Positions 46,804 through 56,753 of a stretch of DNA of 64,000 nucleotides are shown here, piece by piece. The first letter of the stretch is position 1. Every line of letters starts with the position of its first letter. A program made the position numbers and the translations under genes. The notes below the pieces were generated by a model. It searched no databases. It worked only from the letters and a program-made list of their open reading frames with translations, and had not been told where the DNA came from. Origin of the DNA: Nitrosarchaeum sp. GTDB lineage: Archaea > Thermoproteota > Nitrososphaeria > Nitrososphaerales > Nitrosopumilaceae. The stretch is from positions 62,001-126,000 of the forward strand of contig BGOU01000007.1 of NCBI GenBank assembly GCA_003569705.1, in the 5' to 3' direction.

Positions 46804-49272
46804 ATGATTATGAAATTATTGCTAGTATTCATACTAGCTCTTGTAGTTGCATTTTTAATCCATAATGATTCATTTGCAGAAAAGAGTACATTTTTTGATT
46901 CTGTAAAGTTTATTCAATATTTGGATGAAAATACTGCACTTGAAGAAGTAAGAAAGGGCAATTTAGATATCTATTATGATAGAATTTCTTCAGACAGATT
47001 AGAAAATCAAAAATCACGTGAAGGATTAGAAGTGTTTGATTCAACTGGAGGATATTACAGTATACTAGTAAATCCAGCAGAATCAAATGAATTCAATCCA
47101 TTTTCAATCAAAGATATCAGATTTGCGTTAAACTATCTAATAGATAGAAAACTGATTGTCAATGAACTGATGGGGGGTTACGGATCACCCATGATCACTT
47201 ACTATGGGCCTTCAGACCCAGAATATCTCACAGTAATAAAGCAATTAGAGACGTTCAATTTTAGATACGACCCAATATTGGCAGAAGAAATGATTTCAAA
47301 CGCACTAAAAGAAAAAGGGGCAATAAAATCAAACGGTCAATGGGAAATTAATCACAAACCAATTGAAATTACAATTTTTATTAGAACTGATGATCCTGTA
47401 AGAAAATCCATTGGTGAGATCTTATCTTCTGAATTAGAAAAAATAGGATTCATAGTAAAGAAAGACTTTGGAGATTTGAACAAAGCTTTTGTAGTTGTGT
47501 ATGGCTCCGACCCTGCAAAAATGAAATGGAATCTATATACAGAGGGTTGGGGTAGATCTGCATTTGTAAAATATGATTCAACAGGATTAGCTCAAATGTA
47601 TTCTCCATGGTTTTCAAACATGCCTGGATTCAACAACCCATCATATTGGAATTACAAAAATGAACATCTAGATACCATAACACAAAAAATTTACAGTGGG
47701 GATTTTCAATCAGAAGATCAAAGAGCAGGTTTGATTCAAGATGCAGTTGCTGAGGGAATTGATCAATCAGTTAGAATTTTCATAGCAAGTAAAATTGATC
47801 AGTATGTAGCAAATGAGAAAATGGAGGGAATAGTTAATGATTTGGGGGCGGGGGTTCCAAGTAGATTCACACCAATTAATTCTAGAAGTGACGATAAAGA
47901 ACTAGTCATAGGAGTTAAGGAGATCTATCAAGGAGCATGGAATCCAGTCATGGGATTAAGTGACAAATATAGCAGACAAATCTGGGGAATAATTTCAGAT
48001 CCTATTACTTTTAAAAATCCATTCACAGGAAAAACATTTCCAGTCAGAGCAGATTGGGATGTAGAAACTGCAGGACCCAATGAAAAATTAAATTTACCAG
48101 ATGATGCAATAATGTGGGATCCTGTAGAACAGCAATGGAAAAAAGTACCGCATGGAACTCAAGCAATAAGCAAAGTCAGATTTAATTTTAAATTTAGCAA
48201 TTGGCATAATGGTCAAATAATGGATATAAAGGATATCATACATTCATTGTATTTTACAATGGAGTGGGGAACACAAATAGATGAAAATGACAAGACATTT
48301 GATGTTGAATTCACACCCATAGCTTCACAGGCAGTTCAAACTATAATTGGAATCAACCCCATCGATGATGATACAATTGATGTTTATGTGAATTATTGGC
48401 ACTTTGATGAAGCTGAAATTGCGGATTGGGCAGCAATATGGAGCCCAATGCCATGGGAAATTACGGCTGCGATGGAACAAGCCGTAATAGATGGAAAAAC
48501 TTCATTTTCCAGATCCGGTGCAACCAATAAAAATGTCAGTTGGATTTCTCTAATAATTCCAAATGACGCTAAAATGATTCAGAGTTATTTGAATGAGTTT
48601 AGTGAAAAGAAATATGTTCCAAAATCACTAGAGTCATTTGAAACAGACTTTAATTATTTCGATAATAGGTATATGGCGTCATCAGAGTGGGTTAAAGCAC
48701 ATAATCATGCAGTGATTAGCAATGGTCCATTTTACCTTAGTGCATATTCACCAGAATCAAGAACCATTATTGTCAATGCTTTTGATGATGAAATATATCC
48801 TTTCAAGTTAGGCCACTGGTCAGAATTTGAAAAAACCGAATTTCCAAAAATAACAAATGTAATTGTACCAAATATCATTCAAAAAGGAACAGATTTAGAG
48901 ATAAGCGTAGAAACATCACATGCAGATTCAATTCTTTATTTTCTGACAGACAGTAATAGAAATTCAACATTATCAGAATCAATCAACGTAGATAAAAATT
49001 TCACCATGATTAAGATTCCAGGAGAAAAAACGGAGAGGTTAGACACAGGCGCAAAAGATCTCAAAATATTTGCCATTTCTAATTCAGTATTAAAACCAGA
49101 TTACTATACTACAAGTTTCTTAGTAGTGAAAAACAAAGTAGTGCTGTCTGAAATAAATCAAAACAATATAGAATTTGATAAAAATAATTCTTTTGAATGG
49201 ATATGGATGATTGTACCTATATCGATTATTGTAGTAACTGCAATATACATTAAGAAAAGAAAACGAGATTAA
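46804..49272 (+). CDS. Peptide-type ABC transporter substrate-binding protein with C-terminal membrane anchor
   Basis: An 822-residue family 5 solute-binding protein. Signal peptide at about 1-26 (ending near DSFAEK). The family core includes DIRFALNYLIDRKLIV, YGPSDPEYL and, further on, NWHNGQIMDIKDIIHSLYF. It ends with one membrane span and a basic tail (about 797-822, KKRKRD), so it is anchored in the membrane. It may bind peptides or nickel. No permease is adjacent; an OppF-like ATPase is at 6.4 kb. An alternative start is ATG 46810. Confidence 0.85.
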   Translation: MIMKLLLVFILALVVAFLIHNDSFAEKSTFFDSVKFIQYLDENTALEEVRKGNLDIYYDRISSDRLENQKSREGLEVFDSTGGYYSILVNPAESNEFNPFSIKDIRFALNYLIDRKLIVNELMGGYGSPMITYYGPSDPEYLTVIKQLETFNFRYDPILAEEMISNALKEKGAIKSNGQWEINHKPIEITIFIRTDDPVRKSIGEILSSELEKIGFIVKKDFGDLNKAFVVVYGSDPAKMKWNLYTEGWGRSAFVKYDSTGLAQMYSPWFSNMPGFNNPSYWNYKNEHLDTITQKIYSGDFQSEDQRAGLIQDAVAEGIDQSVRIFIASKIDQYVANEKMEGIVNDLGAGVPSRFTPINSRSDDKELVIGVKEIYQGAWNPVMGLSDKYSRQIWGIISDPITFKNPFTGKTFPVRADWDVETAGPNEKLNLPDDAIMWDPVEQQWKKVPHGTQAISKVRFNFKFSNWHNGQIMDIKDIIHSLYFTMEWGTQIDENDKTFDVEFTPIASQAVQTIIGINPIDDDTIDVYVNYWHFDEAEIADWAAIWSPMPWEITAAMEQAVIDGKTSFSRSGATNKNVSWISLIIPNDAKMIQSYLNEFSEKKYVPKSLESFETDFNYFDNRYMASSEWVKAHNHAVISNGPFYLSAYSPESRTIIVNAFDDEIYPFKLGHWSEFEKTEFPKITNVIVPNIIQKGTDLEISVETSHADSILYFLTDSNRNSTLSESINVDKNFTMIKIPGEKTERLDTGAKDLKIFAISNSVLKPDYYTTSFLVVKNKVVLSEINQNNIEFDKNNSFEWIWMIVPISIIVVTAIYIKKRKRD

Positions 49273-49767
49273 CTAATAAAACAAGCCATACTCTTTTAGA
49301 ATTATATCAATTTGATCTTCAGATTCTAATTTAGAATACTCATCCAAAAGATTTTGATTTAATTCGTAAAAAGTATGTCCCCACTTGAATTTATCAAGTA
49401 TTGCAAGTGCCTCATCTCTAAAACCTAAAATAAATAATGATGCAGATAGTGCTTCAGCAGTAGTAAGTTTATTGAGTTTTGCATAATTAACAGGATTACC
49501 AGCTAATAGAGGAGGTAATTTTCTTTTGATGCCACTAAATTTTTTTGAAAATGCCTGATCAACAAGATTCCAAGAGCAATCAATTCCAACTATTGAATTT
49601 ATCAAAGATTTGTCTTTAGGTAGAAGAGTTTTTTCAGAAAAAGGATCTAATACTAGCCCTTTATTTCCTATTTTTTTGATATTTTTTGCAATGCCAAATT
49701 TAACCATTTTTGCAGCCGTACATTTTTTTGGATCATCTTGGTAAAACATCAAAACCTGAAGATTCAT
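49273..49767 (-). CDS. tsr3: rRNA aminocarboxypropyltransferase Tsr3 (DUF367)
   Basis: A 164-residue protein that adds a 3-amino-3-carboxypropyl group from SAM to a conserved uridine of small-subunit rRNA. Family blocks are the start LQVLMFYQDDPKKCTAAK, GIDCSWNLVDQAF, LPPLLAGNPVNYAKLNKLTTA (split here as LPPLLAGNPVNYAK and LTTAEALSA) and GFRDEALAIL. Length is normal for archaeal Tsr3. It converges tightly on the binding-protein gene, with no gap. Confidence 0.93.
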   Translation of the reverse strand: MNLQVLMFYQDDPKKCTAAKMVKFGIAKNIKKIGNKGLVLDPFSEKTLLPKDKSLINSIVGIDCSWNLVDQAFSKKFSGIKRKLPPLLAGNPVNYAKLNKLTTAEALSASLFILGFRDEALAILDKFKWGHTFYELNQNLLDEYSKLESEDQIDIILKEYGLFY

Positions 49768-49800
49768 CTTATTAGTTATGAAATGAATGGTATTTTGAAC

Positions 49801-52800
49801 TTACTCTAGTATTTTGTAGTTAATTTTATAGTAGAATCTAGAGGCTTGATCATCTTTGATTACATCTACATTCCAAGTTTCATTAGGCAAAAATTCCAAA
49901 GATGATTCAGGAAGGATATCAAATTTCTCAAGGTATGCGTCAGGACCACTATATCTAACTTTAAGATTAATTCCATCTACTGAAACAATCTCATAGATTT
50001 GTCCTGGTTTTCTAGTAGAATCTTTTACAAGACAATTTTCCTCAGGACCAATAACACATATTCCAGATTCAGAAGTAACTCTGAGATTTACATTTGATTG
50101 ATCAGTTTTTGTAGCAAGTAATGAACCAGAAAGCACACGTGGTAATACCTGATTACCATCTATGGTTTTTTCGTTTGTAATAATAGATATTTTATCCTCT
50201 AAAATTCTGTTGACTTTTTCAATAATAGTTAAAGGTGATTTTTCAGATTCTGAGATAACAGGTTTCTCTACTACATTGAACATTAAAGATTTAGTTTCAA
50301 AACCAGCATCAACTGTAATTTCGTATGAACCTATACTTGATGGAGAATCAGATAATTGAAATTGATGTGAAAATGAACCAGAAGAACTAGGTCGAATAGT
50401 AGTAACAGGGCCTAAATGCTTACCGCAGTAAAATGAACCGCATGTTATTTCACCAGCTATTTTTTGAATTACACTAACATCAAATTTTTCAATGTATATT
50501 AGCTTGTTTGGTTTACCAGATATAGTAACTAGGTCACCAGGATAATATTCAGGTTTATCAGTAGCAAGTAAAAGAGATAACTTTTCACCAGATCTAAAAG
50601 AGAAATCATTTGCAACAGTAAATGTGGATTCAGTTTGTTTACCTAAATATGATGCTTTTACTTTGTATTGACCTTCACTAAAAACAGTTGCAGGTAATTC
50701 AAACAAGCTCTGAAAATTTCCACCCTGATCAGGATAAACAGATGATTCATGGATTTGCTTAAATGGAGTTTTACCATCAATAATTGTTATTGTAACTCTG
50801 TCGGGAATTACCAATCCCTCAGAACCTTGTTCTCTTTTAATGACATTACCAATCACCTTTAATTTGTCTCCAGCTTTGTATAGAGATTTTTCAGTTGAGA
50901 CATACAAAGGAATCAAAGATAAAGAATCGTTTTCAGGATCAGAAGAGACTTTGAAGAAAATATCTTTGCCAGCAGAAGCAGTAGAGACATGAATTTTGTA
51001 AATTCCGTAATTGGTTTTAGATGTGGATCTGTCATCGGATTTTATAGCCAGAGGTTTTTCAGTAATAGGGGTAATCCAAGACCAAGAAAATCTTTGATTA
51101 TCAACAGTGGCACCAGAATCAGTTGTACTACCATCAGGTTTTGTAAGAGAAACTTTTACTGAGTTATCACCAGTAGGAGGAATCAATCCTGTCAAAAGAA
51201 CAGTTTCACCTAAACCATAAACTTGTTTATTCAAAGTAAGTAATGCACCGTCAGTTAATTTCAAAGGATCTATAATTCCAACAGTTGTGGATTTTAAAAG
51301 TCCACGATATTCTGCTTTTATTATATAAGATCCTTCAGTGAATGCAAGTTGAGATATACTTGTTTGAACTGAAAATCTTCCAGAAGATTCAGGTATTGCA
51401 GTAAATTCGTATGCAACAATTATTCCATTTTTCTCTCTAGTTTTAGCACCACCCACTTTATCCACACCGATAATTTGTAACGGACTTCCATCTTCATGAG
51501 ATATCGAAATATTCACGGATGATGTTTGAAGGGTTGAACTAGTAGCAGGATTTGCAATAAAACCATCAATAGTCATGACATCACCTAAATCATAAACTGT
51601 CTTATCTGTTGAAAGTGAAATAGGATCAGTACTTACAACATATTGGCTAGCATTTGTAACGGCATGAATTATTTTTGATGCAGAACCAACATCTTTTGAA
51701 ACATATATTTTGTAATCACCTAATCGAACATCGCTATCAGGTATTTTGAAAGAATATGCAAAAGAGCCATCACCAGATATTTTTAGCACATCTAAAATTT
51801 TAAATCCAGAATTATCACCACTTGTAGAAAGTGCAGGATTTTTGGTCTGAATGATTTCTAAATTCATAAAACCAACCCACACATTGTTTAATCTACCAGT
51901 AATTGCAACAGTTTCACCTAAACCATATGCATCTTTATCTGTCCACAGTGATATTGCTTTTTCTTCTTTGATGTCTTGGATTACTTCAAAAGACGCAAGT
52001 GCGGATTTATCAAAATAAACACCAGTTATCTGATATTTTCCATAAGCAGGATTCACCGTAGTAAGAAACACACTTGTAGAAAATTTTCCATTTGTAGGAT
52101 ACAAACTACCTGTGGAAACTATTTTTCCACTAGGATTCTTTATATTAAATTTCAAGCCTTCAAGGGGAATTACTTTGGTAGTAAAACCAGTAATCAACAA
52201 AGTGTCTCCAGGAAGATATTTGGATTTATCAGTAGCAATGCTAAGAGTGCCATCTTCTTTGATGTTATCTGCGATTATTTCATCACCTACAGAGAAACTT
52301 GTTTGAGATGTTGCACCACCATAACTAACTGAAACTAGGTAGACACCGTTGTTAATTCCAAGAACTTGTTGAAGATTCAAGCTGGTCTTATAATTCAAAT
52401 TAAGATCAGGATAAAGTGAAATTATTTTATCGTAATTAGGACCAGATATTTTTATCAGTATTTCATCAGCATGATAATATGGTTTTTCAATGAATATTTG
52501 TTTTGAGACATTTCCTTGAATAATGGCAGTATTACCAAATAGATATGATGATTTATTTGACGATATAGATACTGAAAGACCTTCTTTTGCTTCTGCAACA
52601 ATCAGCTTTCCATTAGAAGATCCAGCTGTAGAAATTGTAAATTTCCAATCATGAATATTATCCAAGTCATATCCATCAGAAGTTCTTTGCCAAGAAGCAA
52701 TATCATTTTTCATGTCAGACAGCAATGGAGTTCTATCTACAACTACGCCGGTCTTATCTTTTAGTTCAACTAATTCGTTAGTATCAGTAAACCATAGACT

Positions 52801-53085
52801 TTGATATGAAAATGTCAAAAATTTCCCAGGTTCAATAAAAGTACCAGTTGGTATAATCATTGTTTTTTTCAATATTGTAGTTGATGCAATTTGCCAACCA
52901 CCAATATCAATTTTAGAATCTGTTGGGTTGTAGAGTTCAACCCATTCTGCGATAGATTTGGCATCATCACCTGGAGGATTAATATCAATTTCATTAATTA
53001 CAACATGATTGGTAGATTGAGCATTTGCAGTAACAACTAACCCACTAAGAAGCAAAATAGAAAATAAAATAATGATGTTCTTCAT
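49801..53085 (-). CDS. Large secreted surface protein with lamin-tail domain and seven MG2-like repeats
   Basis: A 1094-residue exported protein. Signal peptide at about 1-22 (ending near NAQST). Residues 27-150 form a lamin-tail domain (VVINEIDINPPG, AEWVELYNP, IDIGGWQIAS). Seven Ig-like repeats follow, each opening with a pattern like TDKSKYLPGDTLLITG or TDKDAYGLGETVAITG. The last 150 residues are beta-rich. No C-terminal membrane anchor or recognised sorting signal was seen, so attachment is unclear. It is probably part of the cell envelope or S-layer-associated surface (inference). Confidence 0.8.
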   Translation of the reverse strand: MKNIIILFSILLLSGLVVTANAQSTNHVVINEIDINPPGDDAKSIAEWVELYNPTDSKIDIGGWQIASTTILKKTMIIPTGTFIEPGKFLTFSYQSLWFTDTNELVELKDKTGVVVDRTPLLSDMKNDIASWQRTSDGYDLDNIHDWKFTISTAGSSNGKLIVAEAKEGLSVSISSNKSSYLFGNTAIIQGNVSKQIFIEKPYYHADEILIKISGPNYDKIISLYPDLNLNYKTSLNLQQVLGINNGVYLVSVSYGGATSQTSFSVGDEIIADNIKEDGTLSIATDKSKYLPGDTLLITGFTTKVIPLEGLKFNIKNPSGKIVSTGSLYPTNGKFSTSVFLTTVNPAYGKYQITGVYFDKSALASFEVIQDIKEEKAISLWTDKDAYGLGETVAITGRLNNVWVGFMNLEIIQTKNPALSTSGDNSGFKILDVLKISGDGSFAYSFKIPDSDVRLGDYKIYVSKDVGSASKIIHAVTNASQYVVSTDPISLSTDKTVYDLGDVMTIDGFIANPATSSTLQTSSVNISISHEDGSPLQIIGVDKVGGAKTREKNGIIVAYEFTAIPESSGRFSVQTSISQLAFTEGSYIIKAEYRGLLKSTTVGIIDPLKLTDGALLTLNKQVYGLGETVLLTGLIPPTGDNSVKVSLTKPDGSTTDSGATVDNQRFSWSWITPITEKPLAIKSDDRSTSKTNYGIYKIHVSTASAGKDIFFKVSSDPENDSLSLIPLYVSTEKSLYKAGDKLKVIGNVIKREQGSEGLVIPDRVTITIIDGKTPFKQIHESSVYPDQGGNFQSLFELPATVFSEGQYKVKASYLGKQTESTFTVANDFSFRSGEKLSLLLATDKPEYYPGDLVTISGKPNKLIYIEKFDVSVIQKIAGEITCGSFYCGKHLGPVTTIRPSSSGSFSHQFQLSDSPSSIGSYEITVDAGFETKSLMFNVVEKPVISESEKSPLTIIEKVNRILEDKISIITNEKTIDGNQVLPRVLSGSLLATKTDQSNVNLRVTSESGICVIGPEENCLVKDSTRKPGQIYEIVSVDGINLKVRYSGPDAYLEKFDILPESSLEFLPNETWNVDVIKDDQASRFYYKINYKILE

Positions 53086-53366
53086 GGTGTGTTCCTATAT
53101 TGGATGCCTGAAAGCCTCATTTTAGAATGGGATTGAGGAAAAGTTGAGCTAGTTGTTAAAGTTGACCTCAGTTGTCGGACTTTTAGGAGCATTTTTGTAT
53201 AAAATTTCTAGATTTTATAATATTTAGGATATACGTATGAATAATCGGTATTGGAATATTTCAAATTTTTCAAATTATTAACATTTGTTTACTTTTTTAA
53301 AAAAATATGATGAATATTCAATGTTAGTGTAGGCTGACTTATCTGTCTAGATGAGCATATTACTTT

Positions 53367-53744
53367 ATGAGTACTATTGGTTTGTATCTTGTAAAAAAGC
53401 TAGGACAAGACGATGAAAAAATAAAGCAAGCATTAGAGATGTTATTGATAGATAGAGGAAACGAGTTTCGTGAATTATCTAATGTGCTTTTAAGAGTGCC
53501 AAAATCAATGGCACCAATATCCAATTCGGAGCAATTCATATTGAATTTCTGTTTGGATGTAAATGAAGCATTCAAGACGTGGTCGGGAGAAATGGAATTG
53601 TTAATAGATTCTCCCCAAAGAGCATTAATTATTCTAAGACAGCTCTCACGAGATAAGACTAAGATGAATGAATTAGTACATCTTTTGAATTTATCATACA
53701 CACTTGCAGAAGAATTCAAAGAAATCTATAGACGACTAAAATAA
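53367..53744 (+). CDS. Helical protein, unknown function
   Basis: A 125-residue all-helical protein with no signal or membrane segment (for example YLVKKLGQDDEKIKQALEML and LSYTLAEEFKEIYRRLK). An open frame on the other strand is a shadow. I recognise no family. The 280-base gap before it shows no convincing gene. Confidence 0.55.
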   Translation: MSTIGLYLVKKLGQDDEKIKQALEMLLIDRGNEFRELSNVLLRVPKSMAPISNSEQFILNFCLDVNEAFKTWSGEMELLIDSPQRALIILRQLSRDKTKMNELVHLLNLSYTLAEEFKEIYRRLK

Positions 53745-53818
53745 TTTACTTTTTTATATGTTGTAAAACTAAAGTATGAACTTTTTACTGAGCATATGTA
53801 ATAAAGATAATTTTGTCG

Positions 53819-54016
53819 TTATTTCTTCTTTGATTGAATTTCATCATAGTGAGTATCGCATACATTAATCAGTTTATCATCTAAATTGATTTGTTTGCTT
53901 GCCTTTTTACCACACTCAATAAAGTAATGGCAGTAAATAATTCTATTAGAATTTAGGATCACTTCAGTTAAGAGGTCTACTGATCTTTTTGGTTCATCAG
54001 GATCATATAAAGACAC
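53819..54016 (-). CDS. Small protein with Cys/His metal-site pattern
   Basis: A 65-residue hydrophilic protein. The arrangement YCHYFIECGKKA followed by NVCDTHYDEI could form a four-ligand zinc site. I recognise no family. Confidence 0.55.
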   Translation of the reverse strand: MSLYDPDEPKRSVDLLTEVILNSNRIIYCHYFIECGKKASKQINLDDKLINVCDTHYDEIQSKKK

Positions 54017-54099
54017 TACAAACTATACATTGTAATGTTATTTAGTCATTGAGATCAAAGCAGTCCTGATATTATGTAGATAGCATTGTTTTGAGATAA

Positions 54100-54351
54100 T
54101 TATGCAGGAACAGATAACTTTTGCATATAATCATAATGTATTCTCAAAAAATCCATGATCTTTCGATCTTCGTTTTTGTCAATTGGCGCTCCATTTGCAA
54201 GGATACTCAAATATTTTAAATTCAAATCCAGACTATGAAGCGATGTTTTAATTCCACCTTCATATCCTGCTCTCAAATATTCTATGATTTTATCTTCCGT
54301 CTGTAAAATCTCCTTTTCCAGACTTTTAATGTCTTCATGAACATTTCTCAT
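54100..54351 (-). CDS. Small helical protein, unknown function
   Basis: An 83-residue protein with an N-terminal coiled-coil-like helix (IKSLEKEILQTEDKIIEYL) and a second helical stretch. There is no signal or membrane segment. I recognise no family. About 250 bases of AT-rich sequence separate it from the next gene upstream. Confidence 0.5.
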   Translation of the reverse strand: MRNVHEDIKSLEKEILQTEDKIIEYLRAGYEGGIKTSLHSLDLNLKYLSILANGAPIDKNEDRKIMDFLRIHYDYMQKLSVPA

Positions 54352-54600
54352 TGTTCCTCAATGCATAAATTGAAAAATAACCTTATTCATATGATTTCTT
54401 TAAATTCGTTAAAATTAATTCAAATTTTTGAACAAAATAAAAGAAACCAAATCAAGCAGTACAAAATTAAAACTCTAATTTGTATTTCACATATTTTTAA
54501 ATGATTTACCGGAGGATGTAATATTTGTAAGATTTTTCTTTCAAGTTTATTAGAATGTATTTTTCAAATTAATTTTTATAGATTCAAGGTGTTGTACAAG

Positions 54601-54849
54601 TTATTCGTTTACAGAGTCACAATTTGGGCACTTTTGATCAGATATTTTAGAACCACAGTCAACACAGATGCCTTCGCCCATCTCTTTTTCTATAGATCTT
54701 CTTCTATTTCCTACATAGAATTTAATTCCAAAATAGATGACAATCGCAATTAAAGCCGCATATATTGGAGCCATAAATGGAATCAATCCAATCATAAAAA
54801 GTAAAAGGCCCACAATCAAAATAATATCGCGTTTTTCAAAATTCAACAA
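54601..54849 (-). CDS. Small membrane protein with C-terminal zinc ribbon
   Basis: An 82-residue protein: two hydrophobic segments at the N-terminus (about 9-26 and 28-45), a basic stretch (GNRRRSIEKE), then CVDCGSKISDQKCPNCDS, a four-Cys zinc ribbon. The ribbon would face the cytoplasm under the positive-inside rule. Role unknown. Confidence 0.7.
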   Translation of the reverse strand: MLNFEKRDIILIVGLLLFMIGLIPFMAPIYAALIAIVIYFGIKFYVGNRRRSIEKEMGEGICVDCGSKISDQKCPNCDSVNE

Positions 54850-54992
54850 AATTAAAACAAACTAGAATTCATAAAAACATGCCGGAGCTCAGAAATAATA
54901 ATTTTATTTCATATCAAGGTCATTACTCTAACTCTTCCTCATTGCTCGGCAACAAAATTATGACACTATTTGATAATAAGATAATGATTTAG

Positions 54993-55069
54993 TGGTGGGA
55001 TCGGCGTGATTTGAACACACGACCTCTGCGTCCCAAACGCAGAATCATACCAAGCTAGACCACGATCCC
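54993..55069 (-). tRNA. tRNA-Pro (anticodon TGG), CCA encoded
   Basis: Read on the minus strand, the acceptor GGGATCG pairs with CGATCCC (54997-55003), followed by discriminator A and an encoded CCA (54993-54995). The anticodon stem CTGCG/CGCAG encloses the loop TTTGGGA, giving anticodon TGG. The T-arm has GTGTTCAAATCAC. A complete cloverleaf forms without an intron. A matching prolyl-tRNA synthetase is at 2.5 kb. Confidence 0.96.
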
Positions 55070-55144
55070 AGTGAATCCTAAAAGTCGCCCAATTTAAGCT
55101 AGACAGATAATCATTTTAAAGGCATTCAAAAGAACAAAAAAGTA

Positions 55145-56044
55145 TTGCAGTTAGATGATTATATCAAAGCGGGAAAAATTGCTGCAGAAGTAAGAGAGAT
55201 GATAAGAGAGAAAGACTGGGTTGGAAAAACAGTTTATGAAATTTGTGAAGAAGTAGAAAATCAAATTAAAAAACGCGGAGCAAAATGTGCATTTCCAGTA
55301 AATGTAAGTATCAATGAAATAGCAGCTCATTATACAGCAGAACCAAATGATCCAATTACAATTACAGATTCAGATTTGGTCAAAATTGATCTTGGCACAC
55401 AAATTAATGGATATATTGCAGACACTGCAGTTACGGTTTGTCAGGATGCACAGTATGAAGGATTAATTCAAGCTGCAGAAGAAGCATTAAGCAATGCAAT
55501 GTCCATGATAAAAGTAGGAGTCAAAGCAAGCGATATTGGACGAACAATAGAAAAAACAATAAAACAAACGGGATTAAAACCAATTGCTAATCTTAGTGGT
55601 CATTCTTTAGGGCAATATACAATACATGCAGGAAGATCTATCCCAAATATTTGGTCAGTAGGAGGATTTACCCTAGCAGAAAATACAGCTTATGCATGTG
55701 AGCCATTTGTAACTACAGAAAAAGGTGGTGGATTTGTAAGAAATGGAAAAATAAAAAATATCTTTGCATTGAATTCAAGGAAAAAAACAAAAAATGATGA
55801 AGTAGATAGGCTACTTGACTATATCTGGGAAAAATTCAACATGTTACCTTTTGCACTAAGATGGATTACAAAAGATTGGGAAGAAAAGAAAGCCAGAGAA
55901 CTGCTAGAACAACTAATCAATAAAAAAGCAGTTCAGGCATATCCAATATTAATTGAAATAAATGAACAAAGAGTTGCCCAGGCAGAACATACTTTTATTC
56001 CAAATGAGAATGGTGTCACAGTGACAACTATTTCAGCAGATTAA
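55145..56044 (+). CDS. map: Methionine aminopeptidase, type II (archaeal)
   Basis: A 299-residue enzyme that removes the initiator Met from nascent proteins using two metal ions. The ligands are visible: Asp in DLVKIDLGTQINGYIADTA, His in LSGHSLGQYTIHAG, Glu in CEPFVTTE, and Glu in QAEHTFIP. An insert typical of type II enzymes (after FALNSRKK) contains WITKDWEEKKA. The start is TTG at 55145. It is probably monocistronic. Confidence 0.96.
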   Translation: MQLDDYIKAGKIAAEVREMIREKDWVGKTVYEICEEVENQIKKRGAKCAFPVNVSINEIAAHYTAEPNDPITITDSDLVKIDLGTQINGYIADTAVTVCQDAQYEGLIQAAEEALSNAMSMIKVGVKASDIGRTIEKTIKQTGLKPIANLSGHSLGQYTIHAGRSIPNIWSVGGFTLAENTAYACEPFVTTEKGGGFVRNGKIKNIFALNSRKKTKNDEVDRLLDYIWEKFNMLPFALRWITKDWEEKKARELLEQLINKKAVQAYPILIEINEQRVAQAEHTFIPNENGVTVTTISAD

Positions 56045-56121
56045 CAAATTTACAATGTTATTTTTCATACAAATATCACATGTATGATGTGCGTAAAATT
56101 TTGCACGTATTATTTGAAAAA

Positions 56122-56466
56122 TTATTTTTTAAATTGTATCAGATTTGATGCTCTTTGAATACACACCAGTGCATCTTCATGCTTACCCAGTTGCTTAAGG
56201 GCATAACCTTTGTTTTTTAATGCAACTAGATCATTTGGTTCAATATCCAAAACCTTAGAATAACACTCTAGAGATTCTTCCATCTTGGCAAGTTTGATAA
56301 GAGCAAATCCTTTGTTCTTCAATGCCAATAAATTATTTGGTTCAACAGCCAATACTTCATCATAACACTCTATGGATTCAGAGTACTTACCAAGTTGATT
56401 AAGGTCATATCCTTTTCTATTCAATACCTCCACTGACTCAGATTTTTTCCTACTCAGAAAATTCAT
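56122..56466 (-). CDS. Tetratricopeptide repeat (TPR) protein
   Basis: A 114-residue protein with three TPR units of 34 residues. Units share the pattern LNRKGYDLNQLGKYSESIEC, ALKNKGFALIKLAKMEESLE and ALKNKGYALKQLGKHEDALV. TPRs form helical scaffolds for protein contacts; partners are unknown. The second and third units are similar at the DNA level, which suggests recent repeat duplication. Confidence 0.88.
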   Translation of the reverse strand: MNFLSRKKSESVEVLNRKGYDLNQLGKYSESIECYDEVLAVEPNNLLALKNKGFALIKLAKMEESLECYSKVLDIEPNDLVALKNKGYALKQLGKHEDALVCIQRASNLIQFKK

Positions 56467-56573
56467 AATTTTTTCAAAAAAAACCTAAATTTAATAATTC
56501 CGAAAATAATTCAGATCGGATAGTAGATATAAGAACATTATAAAAAACAGCCAACTAAATTAGAGGGGTAATT

Positions 56574-56753
56574 TTATTTCTCAATAGTTTCGCCAAAGAT
56601 TCTTTCTATTATAGTCATCCCATTACAAGAATCACATTTTGAGGTTTCAGCAAAAAGAAAATCACCCTCTTTGAATTTTCTTTTTCTTTCCAAATTGCAT
56701 TGGTTACATTTTTCTACAGTATATGCATGAATAGTTTTTTCTTTTGAGAACAT
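56574..56753 (-). CDS. Small zinc-ribbon protein
   Basis: A 59-residue protein from ATG 56753: MFSKEKTIHAYTVEKCNQCN, then a basic helix, then KCDSCNGMTIIERIFGE. Two CxxC pairs make a four-Cys zinc ribbon. The ATG overlaps the TAA of the DUF1512 gene by one base (TAATG), so it is likely translationally coupled to it. Function unknown. Confidence 0.8.
   Translation of the reverse strand: MFSKEKTIHAYTVEKCNQCNLERKRKFKEGDFLFAETSKCDSCNGMTIIERIFGETIEK

Noticed and set aside
53360-53719. Minus-strand frame opposite the 53367 gene
   Set aside because: Composition is low-complexity and Ser/Asn-rich; the plus strand has a more protein-like helical pattern and a sensible start.
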